Of a stretch of DNA of 64,000 nt, positions 54,193 through 62,242 are shown piece after piece (the first letter of the stretch is position 1; every line of letters begins with the position of its first letter). The notes beneath the pieces were generated by a model, which was not told where the DNA came from, made no database searches, and saw nothing but the letters and a program-made list of their open reading frames with translations. Source of the DNA: UBA1479 sp963972065 (GTDB lineage: Bacteria; Pseudomonadota; Alphaproteobacteria; Rhodospirillales; Casp-alpha2); assembly GCA_963972065.1 (NCBI GenBank), contig CAXAVJ010000001.1, positions 1 through 64,000 on the forward strand. The letters are read 5' to 3'. Position numbers and translations under genes: made by a program.

Positions 54193-55406
54193 TCCACACC
54201 CTCGGTTTGAAATGAGATGATTTGTTGAATTTGTTCGACCAGATTGTCGAGCTCCTCCTGCGTTTCGGCGCTGATGATCGCAAAGCCTTGGCGGATCAAA
54301 TCGGAGTCGTAGGCATCAACGCGGAGGCCCTTGACGTCGTTTGCCCAAAATCCTGCTACGCCTGGAAGGGCGCGTGCATGCTCAGTTCCACGTATGGCGG
54401 AGAGTGTCTTGCCGATAGGCGGGATCAAGAAATGGATCCGGCCGAGGTGGTTGGCTGGGCCGCCGCGTTCCTGGAATAGGTCGCGCCCGGAATCCAGTGC
54501 GTCCTCAACCAACTGTTCCGTCGTGTCGATGCCGCTGACGGCGGGATCGTACTTCGCGCCGATCCAGACGCCGCCACTCCGGTTGGCAATTTCGATCAGA
54601 TGAACCCGGCCCTTGTCATCGATCATGTATTCACCGTGTGTCATGCCGAATTTGATCCCCAAGGCGTCGACGATACGGGCATCATAGGATTTCAGGGCGT
54701 CCCGGTGGCGGGGGGAAATTTCCGGCGGCGAGATGTAGTCGGTAGCGGTATGACTGTCCGCAACCATCCGCTTGGAGGAAATCACCAGCGGCTGATATCC
54801 GCTGCGCGGAAAAACATATCCGTCGACGACGACCTGCGTTCCCTCGATGAATTCCTCGATCATGAATTGCCAGGATATCGAGTTCCCGATCGCGTGGATG
54901 ACCGCCGCTTGCAGGTCTTCCTCACGCTTAACGACCCGAACCCCTAAGCCGCCACGACTGTCGACCGGTTTAACGATCAGCGGATAACCGACCGCTTCCG
55001 CCGCATGGCGCGCGTCTTCTATACTTGCTCCGGCGGCATGTTTGGGTTGGGGAACCCCTGCTGCTGCGACCGCGACGCGTTGAAGCGCCTTGTTGGTGGT
55101 TCGGCTGGCGGCTCGGATGCCGATCCCCGGAAGACCCAGGACCTCCGCAACCAGGGCCGCACTGTATGCGGAATAGTCGCAGGCGTCCGTGACCACGGCG
55201 TCAACTTGCTCCTCATGGGCGATCTTCAGAATTCGGGCCGTGTCCCGGAAATCGGCGACCTCCAGGCGATCGATGCCCAGGTCTGACCGGACGTCGGGCG
55301 ATGCGTGGACTGCGACCAAGCGGCTGCAGGCCCGGCGTGCTGCGGCCAGCAATGGCCATTGTTCCCATCCCGCGTTGATGACAAGGATCGTTCGCTCAAT
55401 CGTCAT
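54189..55406 (-). CDS. ATP-grasp carboxylate-amine ligase-like protein
   Basis: The 405-residue protein has a PreATP-grasp N-terminal domain and an ATP-grasp core. YPLIVKPVDSRGGLGVRVV near residues 140-158 binds ATP, IEEFIEGTQVVVDGY is near 188, and MTHGEYMIDDKGRVHLIEIANRSGG near 255-280 holds the metal ligands. These enzymes join a carboxylate to an amine through an acyl phosphate. Next to a PIG-L deacetylase and a pseudaminic acid synthase, it may install an amino-acid or other acyl group on a freed sugar amine; this is inference. Confidence 0.85.
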   Translation of the reverse strand: MTIERTILVINAGWEQWPLLAAARRACSRLVAVHASPDVRSDLGIDRLEVADFRDTARILKIAHEEQVDAVVTDACDYSAYSAALVAEVLGLPGIGIRAASRTTNKALQRVAVAAAGVPQPKHAAGASIEDARHAAEAVGYPLIVKPVDSRGGLGVRVVKREEDLQAAVIHAIGNSISWQFMIEEFIEGTQVVVDGYVFPRSGYQPLVISSKRMVADSHTATDYISPPEISPRHRDALKSYDARIVDALGIKFGMTHGEYMIDDKGRVHLIEIANRSGGVWIGAKYDPAVSGIDTTEQLVEDALDSGRDLFQERGGPANHLGRIHFLIPPIGKTLSAIRGTEHARALPGVAGFWANDVKGLRVDAYDSDLIRQGFAIISAETQEELDNLVEQIQQIISFQTEGVE

Positions 55407-56427
55407 CGATGCAATCAGCCAGTATGGGTTGCCCCTTTGCTATGTCCTTGGAGGCCCGCGCCGTTGCCAAGTGGGGGGCGTCGGCTGAGAAAGCGTCGTC
55501 GTAGTTTTCAGAACGGTAGGCGGCGAAGGGTATCAGTTCGCCCGCCTTGACGTCTTCGGCGGCGAAGGCTTTGTAGCGATAGCGCCGCCGGAGGTTTTGA
55601 ACCTCCGGCGGTAGGGTCGGCCATGCAGACGAGCCCATCGCAGACTCAATATCCCGGATATCACCAGTCATTCGTGCGAATTCTTCGAAATTTAGCGCGA
55701 AGTGGTGGTCGGGCCCGTCGAGACTCTTGTCGTCGGTCACATGCTTTTCGATCACGCAACAGTTCAGCGCGACCGACGTCACGGCCAGATGCCCGCCCGG
55801 AGTATGATCTGAAAGTCCGACGGGTAGCCCAAAGGTCTCCGAAAGAGTGGTCATGAAGTGGAGATTGCAATCGGAAAATTCCGCTGGGTATTTGGACACA
55901 CAATGAAGAATGACGATCTGCCGGTTGCCTTCCTCGGCGCAGAGCGCCAAGGCGCGTTCCAGGTCCGTCTTCTCGCAATACCCCGCCGACATGATGATGG
56001 GTTTACCCGTCTGGGCGACGGCCCTTATCGTTCGGGGATCTCCTTGGACCTGAGACGAGCCCAGCTTGTAGGCAGGAACTCCCACCGCCTCCAGCAAAGG
56101 AACGGACTGCGGGTAACAGGGCGCCGACAGAAAATCGACGCCTGCGTCCGCCGCCGCTTTCGCCAGATCGTGGTACCAACTCTCGTCAAGTTCGATCGCC
56201 TGGTACCACTTCCGGAAATCCTCGCTTTCATTTTCCGGAAGATACATGCGGTCAAAGCGCAAGGATTGGAACTTGACTGCGTCTGCGCCGCATTCCGCCG
56301 ACTGTGCGATCATGTCCAACGCACGGGCCTTGTCCTGATTGTGGTTGGACCCAATCTCGGCGATCACATAGATTGGCTTTCCGGGAGCCAAGGTGCGGTC
56401 GCCGATGACGACATCTACTTCGGACAT
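55396..56427 (-). CDS. pseI: Nonulosonic acid synthase, NeuB family (probably pseudaminic acid synthase)
   Basis: The 343 residues have all the canonical NeuB motifs: YVIAEIGSNHNQDKARAL near residue 20, CGADAVKFQSL near 46, IVILHCVSKYPAEFSD near 170, PVGLSDHTPGGHLA near 201 and CVIEKHVTDDKSLDGPDH near 222. A C-terminal SAF domain follows. It would condense phosphoenolpyruvate with the diacetamido-trideoxyaltrose released by PseG. The nearby pse genes favour pseudaminic acid, but legionaminic or sialic acid synthases share the same motifs. The ATG overlaps the deacetylase stop (TAATG). Confidence 0.88.
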   Translation of the reverse strand: MSEVDVVIGDRTLAPGKPIYVIAEIGSNHNQDKARALDMIAQSAECGADAVKFQSLRFDRMYLPENESEDFRKWYQAIELDESWYHDLAKAAADAGVDFLSAPCYPQSVPLLEAVGVPAYKLGSSQVQGDPRTIRAVAQTGKPIIMSAGYCEKTDLERALALCAEEGNRQIVILHCVSKYPAEFSDCNLHFMTTLSETFGLPVGLSDHTPGGHLAVTSVALNCCVIEKHVTDDKSLDGPDHHFALNFEEFARMTGDIRDIESAMGSSAWPTLPPEVQNLRRRYRYKAFAAEDVKAGELIPFAAYRSENYDDAFSADAPHLATARASKDIAKGQPILADCIDDD

Positions 56428-57098
56428 TACCGAATGCTCCGTTCTACCATGAAAGCTTCGGCTGCGGTTACGCCGATGGTAGCACCTCGCACCCGCGCAA
56501 GGGCCTCCACGGCTTCGATCGATCGAGGATGGGGAAACGCCCGCATCTCCGCCTGATAGGCCCGTAAAGCCTCGAGCTTGCGGGCAAGGCTGTTTTCGAT
56601 GGTGACGAAATGCTGTGGCACGAACCCTTGGCAGGTGGAGGGAGCAGCCCATTCTGTACTTGATAGAGTTTCGCCAGCGTAAACCGCTTTCAGGGAGTTG
56701 CCCGGAAGCGGCCGACAGGCCGTTATGACCGCCCGATGAACGATCTGATGGTCCAAGTTGAGGTCGCCCCCATGATGAGTGTAGACGACCGTCGGCTGAA
56801 ATTGCGTAACCTGGGCTTCGATCAGCTTTATCACATCAAGCAGAGGCATGTCGTCCAGCCGCTGGTCGGGAAGGCCTCCGAAATCGAGGCTATCGATCCC
56901 CAGGATTTTCGCAGAAATTGCAGCCGCTTCTCGCAAGGCATCAACCTCGACGCGTTTCGCGCCCCGAGACGTTGCGCCTTCTGCCAGGATGAAACTTCGC
57001 ACGACATCGCCCGCGTCGGCGTGACGGGCCATGGTGCCCCCGGCGAAAAGAACCTCATCGTCGGGATGCGCTGCAACACAAAGGACGCGTTCAGTCAT
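56427..57098 (-). CDS. PIG-L family deacetylase
   Basis: LmbE/PIG-L enzymes are zinc-dependent deacetylases of N-acetyl sugars. The 223-residue protein has the metal motif VAAHPDDEVLFAGG near residue 8 and the second ligand region THHGGDLNLDHQIVHRAV near residue 107, so the active site looks complete. It lies between PseG and PseI. Removal of an acetyl group there would expose a sugar amine, which the ATP-grasp or amidotransferase enzymes could then modify. The ATG overlaps the PseG stop by four bases. Confidence 0.88.
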   Translation of the reverse strand: MTERVLCVAAHPDDEVLFAGGTMARHADAGDVVRSFILAEGATSRGAKRVEVDALREAAAISAKILGIDSLDFGGLPDQRLDDMPLLDVIKLIEAQVTQFQPTVVYTHHGGDLNLDHQIVHRAVITACRPLPGNSLKAVYAGETLSSTEWAAPSTCQGFVPQHFVTIENSLARKLEALRAYQAEMRAFPHPRSIEAVEALARVRGATIGVTAAEAFMVERSIR

Positions 57099-58141
57099 GG
57101 CGCGGGGTGTCCTTCTGATGTTTCGGTTATGTTACCGATTGTCTGAGCGGCCCGTCGGGCGCCATCCCCATCACATAAGTCAGCCGTCTTGAATGCCATT
57201 TCGTGCCAGCCGCGTTCGAGCAGGCGCTGAACAGATCGCCGGATTGTATCCGGGGTCACGTTCTCATGGGGGCCAATTACCTGCGCGGCTCCCGCGTGGT
57301 CTAAGGCGTGTGCGACGGCTTTCTGATCGTCTCCGGTTACGACGGCTACCGCAGGGAGTCCAAGACAGGCGCGTTCCCAACTTGTCGAGCCAGCGGCGCC
57401 GACGGCGATGTCGTGTTCAAACATCAAGAGGTCCATGTCTGTGGCGTCCTCAATCACCCGGGCTCCAGTCCGCGCAGCAATTCGTTTGATCTCGACCAAG
57501 TGCTCGGCTGCCCGGCCAATGGCGACGGTCACGTCCAGGTTCAGGCCTTCGAGACCCAGCAAGGCTCTGGTGGTCATGTTGGTCGGATCGCTCCAACCGA
57601 AGCTGACGAGAACTCGGCTCGGTATCTGCGTTCCCCTGCGCCGCGCGAGCGCGGCATCCCGGCGCTTGCGAAAAGGTTCACGCAGCAGGGCATAGTCGCT
57701 GCCCAGAAGAAGTCGGCAATGAGTGGGCAGTAGGTCTGCATAATCCTCGGGCTTCCGGCCCGCAGTCTGGTCCAGTAAAATATCCGCATCGTGCGGCCGG
57801 TCGGCAAGGTCGGCTATGATCATGATCGATTGGGCCCACCCACGTAGCTGCGTTTCAATCGGCCGATCCCAGTCGTAATTGTCGACGACCAGGAGATTGC
57901 ATCCCTTGGGCGCGGTTTCCCGAAGCGCATCGGCGCTGCACGCCGCCTCGGCCGTAATCACCTTCACGGTATGGGTTGTCGCGTTCAACGCGGGAACCGT
58001 GCGCAGCGATTCGTCTGAGGTCGCCATGGTCACAACCCAACCGTCGTCGGCCAGCGCATCGGCAAGGCTCAAGCAGCGCATAGCATGACCGGCGCCGAGG
58101 CAGGGGGACGCATCGAAGCGGAACACGGCGTCACGCGGCAT
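57095..58141 (-). CDS. pseG: UDP-2,4-diacetamido-trideoxyaltropyranose hydrolase (PseG/SpsG-like)
   Basis: PseG removes UDP from the diacetamido sugar before condensation by PseI. The 348-residue protein has a MurG-like GT-B fold with the signature FDASPCLGAGHAMRCLSLADAL near residues 8-28, whose histidine corresponds to the catalytic one. The C-terminal half contains SFGWSDPTNMTTRALLGL and AVGAAGSTSWERACLGLPAVAV. The ATG at 58141 lies four bases after the PseH stop. The SpsG/PseG family call is secure. Confidence 0.9.
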   Translation of the reverse strand: MPRDAVFRFDASPCLGAGHAMRCLSLADALADDGWVVTMATSDESLRTVPALNATTHTVKVITAEAACSADALRETAPKGCNLLVVDNYDWDRPIETQLRGWAQSIMIIADLADRPHDADILLDQTAGRKPEDYADLLPTHCRLLLGSDYALLREPFRKRRDAALARRRGTQIPSRVLVSFGWSDPTNMTTRALLGLEGLNLDVTVAIGRAAEHLVEIKRIAARTGARVIEDATDMDLLMFEHDIAVGAAGSTSWERACLGLPAVAVVTGDDQKAVAHALDHAGAAQVIGPHENVTPDTIRRSVQRLLERGWHEMAFKTADLCDGDGARRAAQTIGNITETSEGHPAP

Positions 58142-58145
58142 TGCG

Positions 58146-58667
58146 TCAGACGGTTCCGAGACGGAGGCAGTAACAGTTGACCGGTATGCGTTCATTCGTG
58201 TGCTCGTCGGTGTGTTCATAGTCGTCGACGAAGGAAAAGCCCGCTCGTTGAAAAGCAGCGCAGGACGCGGGGTTGCTTTTTTTGACCACTGCGAAGACGG
58301 CCTGAAGATCGCATCCTTCAAGATAATCGCCGACCATCTCAAGTGCCTTGGTCGCCAGTCCTTTTCCACGGGCTTCGGGGGCAACATTGATGGAGATCTC
58401 GGCGCATTTGTCGAAGCCTTCCTTCGGCGGCACTCTCTGAAAGGAAAGGATTGCGGCCGGGCGGCCTGTAGGGTCAAGGGCGAAAACGGGCGGCAGTGTT
58501 GCGTCTGAAAAGTAGCCGTCCCGCCAGACGGGGAAGAACTTCTCCCAAGAAGCGGTCAGGCGTGTAAAGAACATTTCCTGCGTCAGCGGGTCCGTTCGCC
58601 ATCGGTATACCACCCTGCCGTCGACTTCGGTGGGCTCGCAGGTCCGAAGGCGAATCTCCGGCGCCAT
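58146..58667 (-). CDS. pseH: GNAT N-acetyltransferase (PseH-like)
   Basis: PseH acetylates the 4-amino group made by PseC. The 173-residue protein has a complete GNAT fold. The acetyl-CoA motif A is EISINVAPEARGKGLATKAL near residue 100, and motif B is VKKSNPASCAAFQRAGF near 135. The ATG at 58667 overlaps the dioxygenase stop by one base (TGATG). It precedes pseG by four bases, matching the pathway order. Other amino sugars remain possible substrates. Confidence 0.85.
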   Translation of the reverse strand: MAPEIRLRTCEPTEVDGRVVYRWRTDPLTQEMFFTRLTASWEKFFPVWRDGYFSDATLPPVFALDPTGRPAAILSFQRVPPKEGFDKCAEISINVAPEARGKGLATKALEMVGDYLEGCDLQAVFAVVKKSNPASCAAFQRAGFSFVDDYEHTDEHTNERIPVNCYCLRLGTV

Positions 58668-59434
58668 CAGCGGGTGCCCAGGGTCTCTGGAATCCGCATC
58701 GGCGCCTCGCCCGAGTGCAGGTAATGCATTTTCGTCAACTCGTTGTATCGGGCGACGATGGTCCATCGCGTGCGGCCGACCTTGTTGTTCGCCGTGGCAT
58801 GGAACAGCAGTGGATGAAACAGCAACGTGTCACCGGCGTTGATGGAAACGCGAAGCGGCTCGTCATTGGAGTATTCCTCTTCGCACAGGGCGTGGACCTT
58901 ATTTTTCATCCCCGGATGGTTCATGTAGTAGTGCTTGACGCGCCCGCGTTTGTGGCTACCCGGTACGACGAAAAGTCCGCCGATCTCTTCGTCGATGTTG
59001 ACCAGCGGGGCCCAAACGTTGAGCCCCAACTCGGACATCTGGCCGAGTTCCTGATGCCAAGGCTGAACGTAGCGATTGTCTGGTGCGTTGACGCGGACTT
59101 GAACCAAGTCGACGGCCAGAGGGCTGTCGTAAAGCGTGTGACCAAGGGCGATGATTTCCGGAGAGGCAATGAACGAACACACGGCGTCCAGTTTTGACAG
59201 CACGTCATAGCAGTGCGACTTTAGCGCTGGCTGGTTGTCTTCGAGAAAGGCGTACTTCTCGTCGATATGCGCATCGCGCATCGCGGCCGCGCCACAATGA
59301 TCCAGAGCCACGTCGAAGACGTGGTTTATCTGATTGAAAAGCGCGTGCCGATGATCGGCCGTCATCAGGTTGGGAACGACGGTGAAACCGTTCTCGCGAA
59401 CCTCTTCGGCCATTTTCTCAATGTCATGACCCAT
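58667..59434 (-). CDS. Phytanoyl-CoA dioxygenase (PhyH) family oxygenase
   Basis: The 255-residue protein resembles Fe(II)/2-oxoglutarate oxygenases. The iron-binding triad is visible as WHQE near residue 136 (an HxE form) and LLFHPLLFHATANN near residue 215. VPGSHKRGRVKHYYMN near 166 is typical of the PhyH family. Such an enzyme could hydroxylate a sugar carbon or an acyl substituent. It sits between the HisF-amidotransferase fusion and PseH. The substrate is unknown. Confidence 0.8.
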   Translation of the reverse strand: MGHDIEKMAEEVRENGFTVVPNLMTADHRHALFNQINHVFDVALDHCGAAAMRDAHIDEKYAFLEDNQPALKSHCYDVLSKLDAVCSFIASPEIIALGHTLYDSPLAVDLVQVRVNAPDNRYVQPWHQELGQMSELGLNVWAPLVNIDEEIGGLFVVPGSHKRGRVKHYYMNHPGMKNKVHALCEEEYSNDEPLRVSINAGDTLLFHPLLFHATANNKVGRTRWTIVARYNELTKMHYLHSGEAPMRIPETLGTR

Positions 59435-59490
59435 TTCTTTCTCCTTGGTGCCCTAGCTTTTCCCGCCGCGGCGCTTGCGGGCTGCGGCCG

Positions 59491-61548
59491 TCAGTCGTTC
59501 CAAAGGTTGTTCTTGACCCAATTTTGGTTTTCGTCGCGTCGCCATACGCGCGGGTCGCGGAAGGTGTCGGCGATAGCGTCGAATTCTTCCATGCTTATGC
59601 CGACGTAGTCGCACCAATGGGCCACGTCCCAGGATTTGACGTGGTCGTGTTTGCGGATAAGATCGACTGCCTGGCCGCGCGAGAATTCCCCAGCTCGGAT
59701 GTCTTTACATGCGTGATCAGTGCAGCGCCCGTACCCGAACTTGATGTATTTTAGATAGTCGTGGGCGCCGTTCTCGTAAATATCGTCAACATTCGAAATT
59801 TTGCGGTAAGTGCGCTCGAACGGCTGGTTGGACGGCTCCCAGCCATACAGTTCCATCATCAGTTTGGTATGGCGATTGGCCTCCCAGTAGATGAAGTTGC
59901 CGAGGTAAATGCCCTTAAGGCTGATGTCGAAAACCGCCTGGTCGCTGGGGTACTTCCACCAGTGCATGTCTTTTTCAGTGATGCCTTCGAAGCCCACGAA
60001 ATAGTTCCAGTCGTAACCGCGCCCCAAGTGTTCGACGCGGTTGCGATAGGTGTATTCGACAAAATCGTTCATCGAAAACTGGCCGCTTAAGTCGGCGTAA
60101 CCATGTTCTCCCCAGACCACGAGCGGGATGCCCTTCTCGACGGCAACTTGATGCACCGAGGTGGAGACTCCGATGTGAATGTGCCAGTTCATATCGCCCA
60201 TGAACATGAAGGACAGCCGATTGAGTTTTTTCAAAAGGCTGACATGCGGATAAACGATGACGTGATCACAATCGAATCGCTCTTTCATGGAATAGAGATT
60301 TCGATTGCCGGCTTCCGAATAGTTGTTGCTGTAATACGTCACGAGAAGCGGATTGTACCCCAGAACATTTTTGATGTAGTGGACCTGATAGTAGCTGTCC
60401 TTGCCCCCGGAAACGGGCACGATGCAGTCGTAGGCGCACTTACTTTTGCTGCGGGCTTCGTCCAGAAGGGCGCGTAAAATCTCTTCCCGGCGTTGCCATG
60501 CAGCGTTGTCGATCTCGACCTTTTGTTCCGAGGTTCGGCAGCCCATGCATATGCCGTCATCGTCGAATTCCATTGGCGCAGCGCTGATCGAAGGATAGAC
60601 GCAGCGGTTGCAGTAGCGAATTTTCTGCCGCACCTTCAGGGTGGTTTCTGGGCCAAGCCCCTTGCGCGCGCGCTCTAGGCGGTTGTTCAGGCGTTCGCGG
60701 ACCGCGTCTTTGTCGTACTGCGGTTCTCGGGGAAACCATTTGCAGTCGAGCCCGATGTCGCGCATAGGCAGGCCGGCGTCGAGGCAGGCCTGCTTGGCAT
60801 AGGGATAAGCCAATTCGAAAAAATGGAAGATGTTGGCTGCGGCTGCCGCGTTGGCGTTGCCCTCCGAAATCGCTGCGGGAAAGTCGGAATACTTTCCGAC
60901 GCCGCCGCAGGCGATCACGGGAATGGAAACCGCATCGGTGACGGACTTGATAAGATCAATGTCATAGCCGGTGGCCTCGCCATCGCGGTCGATGGAGTTG
61001 AGAAAAATCTCTCCCGCGCCAAGCTCCTCGGCTTTTTGAGCCCAGGTATCCGGCGTCATACCCGTGGGGGCCTTCCCGCCGTGGGTATAGACCTCGATCG
61101 ATCCGTCCGGTTTGCGCAAGGCGTCTATGCTGACCACGATGGATTGAGATCCGAAGGCCTTGGCCCCGTCTGTGATGAGTTTCGGCGCTTCGACCGCAGC
61201 GGTGTTGATCACGACCTTGTCCGCGCCGGAATCCAAGCGGACGCGCATATCCTCCACGGACCGGATGCGGCCTCCGAACGACAGCGGCATGAAGCACACG
61301 TCTGCAATCTGGCGGAGAATCTCCGCCGTTGACGTGCCTGCGTACTGCTCTGCGTGGTCGTCACGGCGCATGTCATGATAGTCGTCACTGGAAATGTCGA
61401 GAATGACGAGTTCGTCTACGTTCCAGTTAGACAGCCGCCGCACGGTTTGCAGTGGCGTCCCCAGGATCTGGTGTTTCTTGAACTTCTGGCTGCGAACGAT
61501 GACCCCGTGCTTCAGGATCAGGCAAACGACAAGGCGTGGTCGGTTCAT
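59491..61548 (-). CDS. Fused HisF-like barrel and N-acetyl sugar amidotransferase (PseA/WbpG type)
   Basis: Residues 1 to about 260 are a HisF-like barrel. RLVVCLILKHG replaces the CLDV segment of true HisF, so Asp11 is missing, while VVSIDALRK retains the second aspartate. Residues about 300-685 are a PseA/WbpG-type amidotransferase with zinc-like cysteines (CNRCVYP, CMGCRTS) and the PP-loop VPVSGGKDSYYQVHYI near residue 383. It would add an acetamidino group to a nonulosonate or precursor, with ammonia passed inside one chain. HisH follows 45 bases upstream. The set is independent of that at 26266-29943. Confidence 0.92.
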   Translation of the reverse strand: MNRPRLVVCLILKHGVIVRSQKFKKHQILGTPLQTVRRLSNWNVDELVILDISSDDYHDMRRDDHAEQYAGTSTAEILRQIADVCFMPLSFGGRIRSVEDMRVRLDSGADKVVINTAAVEAPKLITDGAKAFGSQSIVVSIDALRKPDGSIEVYTHGGKAPTGMTPDTWAQKAEELGAGEIFLNSIDRDGEATGYDIDLIKSVTDAVSIPVIACGGVGKYSDFPAAISEGNANAAAAANIFHFFELAYPYAKQACLDAGLPMRDIGLDCKWFPREPQYDKDAVRERLNNRLERARKGLGPETTLKVRQKIRYCNRCVYPSISAAPMEFDDDGICMGCRTSEQKVEIDNAAWQRREEILRALLDEARSKSKCAYDCIVPVSGGKDSYYQVHYIKNVLGYNPLLVTYYSNNYSEAGNRNLYSMKERFDCDHVIVYPHVSLLKKLNRLSFMFMGDMNWHIHIGVSTSVHQVAVEKGIPLVVWGEHGYADLSGQFSMNDFVEYTYRNRVEHLGRGYDWNYFVGFEGITEKDMHWWKYPSDQAVFDISLKGIYLGNFIYWEANRHTKLMMELYGWEPSNQPFERTYRKISNVDDIYENGAHDYLKYIKFGYGRCTDHACKDIRAGEFSRGQAVDLIRKHDHVKSWDVAHWCDYVGISMEEFDAIADTFRDPRVWRRDENQNWVKNNLWND

Positions 61549-61593
61549 AACGGATACCCTGGGTTGTCGGGAACAGGAAGGTTCAGCGCCGTC

Positions 61594-62232
61594 TCAGGCG
61601 CCTACGTGGTCGACGAAATTCTTCAGCATATCCAGGCCGGCATCTTGGCTTTTTTCCGGATGGAACTGAGCACCAAAGATGTTGCCGCGCTCGACGGCGA
61701 CGGTGACCTTGCGTCCGCCGAACGAGATGTGGGCGGCGGAATCCGATGGTTCTGTGCACTCGAAATGGTAGCTGTGTACATAATAAAAAGACCTGTTGTG
61801 GTCGATGGCCGGAAACAGGACGCTGGGCTTGTCCGGGACCGTGTCACACCAGCCGATGTTCGGCACGCGTTCGTTGACTGCCGGGACCAGCCGCTGGACC
61901 GCGCCTTTGATCAGGCCAAGACCGGTGTGGTGACCATGTTCTTCGCTGGCGCTGGCTAATAGCTGCATCCCGAGACAAATGCCGATCAGCGGCACGCCGT
62001 CACGGCCTACGCGCTTGCGCAGGATCTCCGTGAGGTTCTGCGACTCGAGGTTTTTCATCGCCTCACCGAAAGCTCCGACGCCCGGAAGGACGAGGCAATC
62101 GGCGGCGGCCACCTCCGTGGGATCGCCGCTGATCCTGCACTTGGCGCCGATCCGCGTGAACGCGTTTACGACGGACCTGAGGTTGCTGATCTTTATGTCG
62201 ACGATCAGAAGTTCGGTGCGATCGGTGGTCAT
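61594..62232 (-). CDS. HisH-like glutaminase of the second acetamidino system
   Basis: This class I glutamine amidotransferase of 212 residues has the nucleophile in LIGICLGMQLLASAS near residue 86 and the His/Glu pair in GAQFHPEKSQDAG near residue 192. The ATG at 62232 (MTTDRTELL) was chosen because it follows the upstream stop by ten bases. It supplies ammonia to the HisF-amidotransferase fusion. It differs clearly from the copy at 29323, arguing against a recent duplication. Confidence 0.9.
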   Translation of the reverse strand: MTTDRTELLIVDIKISNLRSVVNAFTRIGAKCRISGDPTEVAAADCLVLPGVGAFGEAMKNLESQNLTEILRKRVGRDGVPLIGICLGMQLLASASEEHGHHTGLGLIKGAVQRLVPAVNERVPNIGWCDTVPDKPSVLFPAIDHNRSFYYVHSYHFECTEPSDSAAHISFGGRKVTVAVERGNIFGAQFHPEKSQDAGLDMLKNFVDHVGA

Positions 62233-62242
62233 ATGGTTGGCC

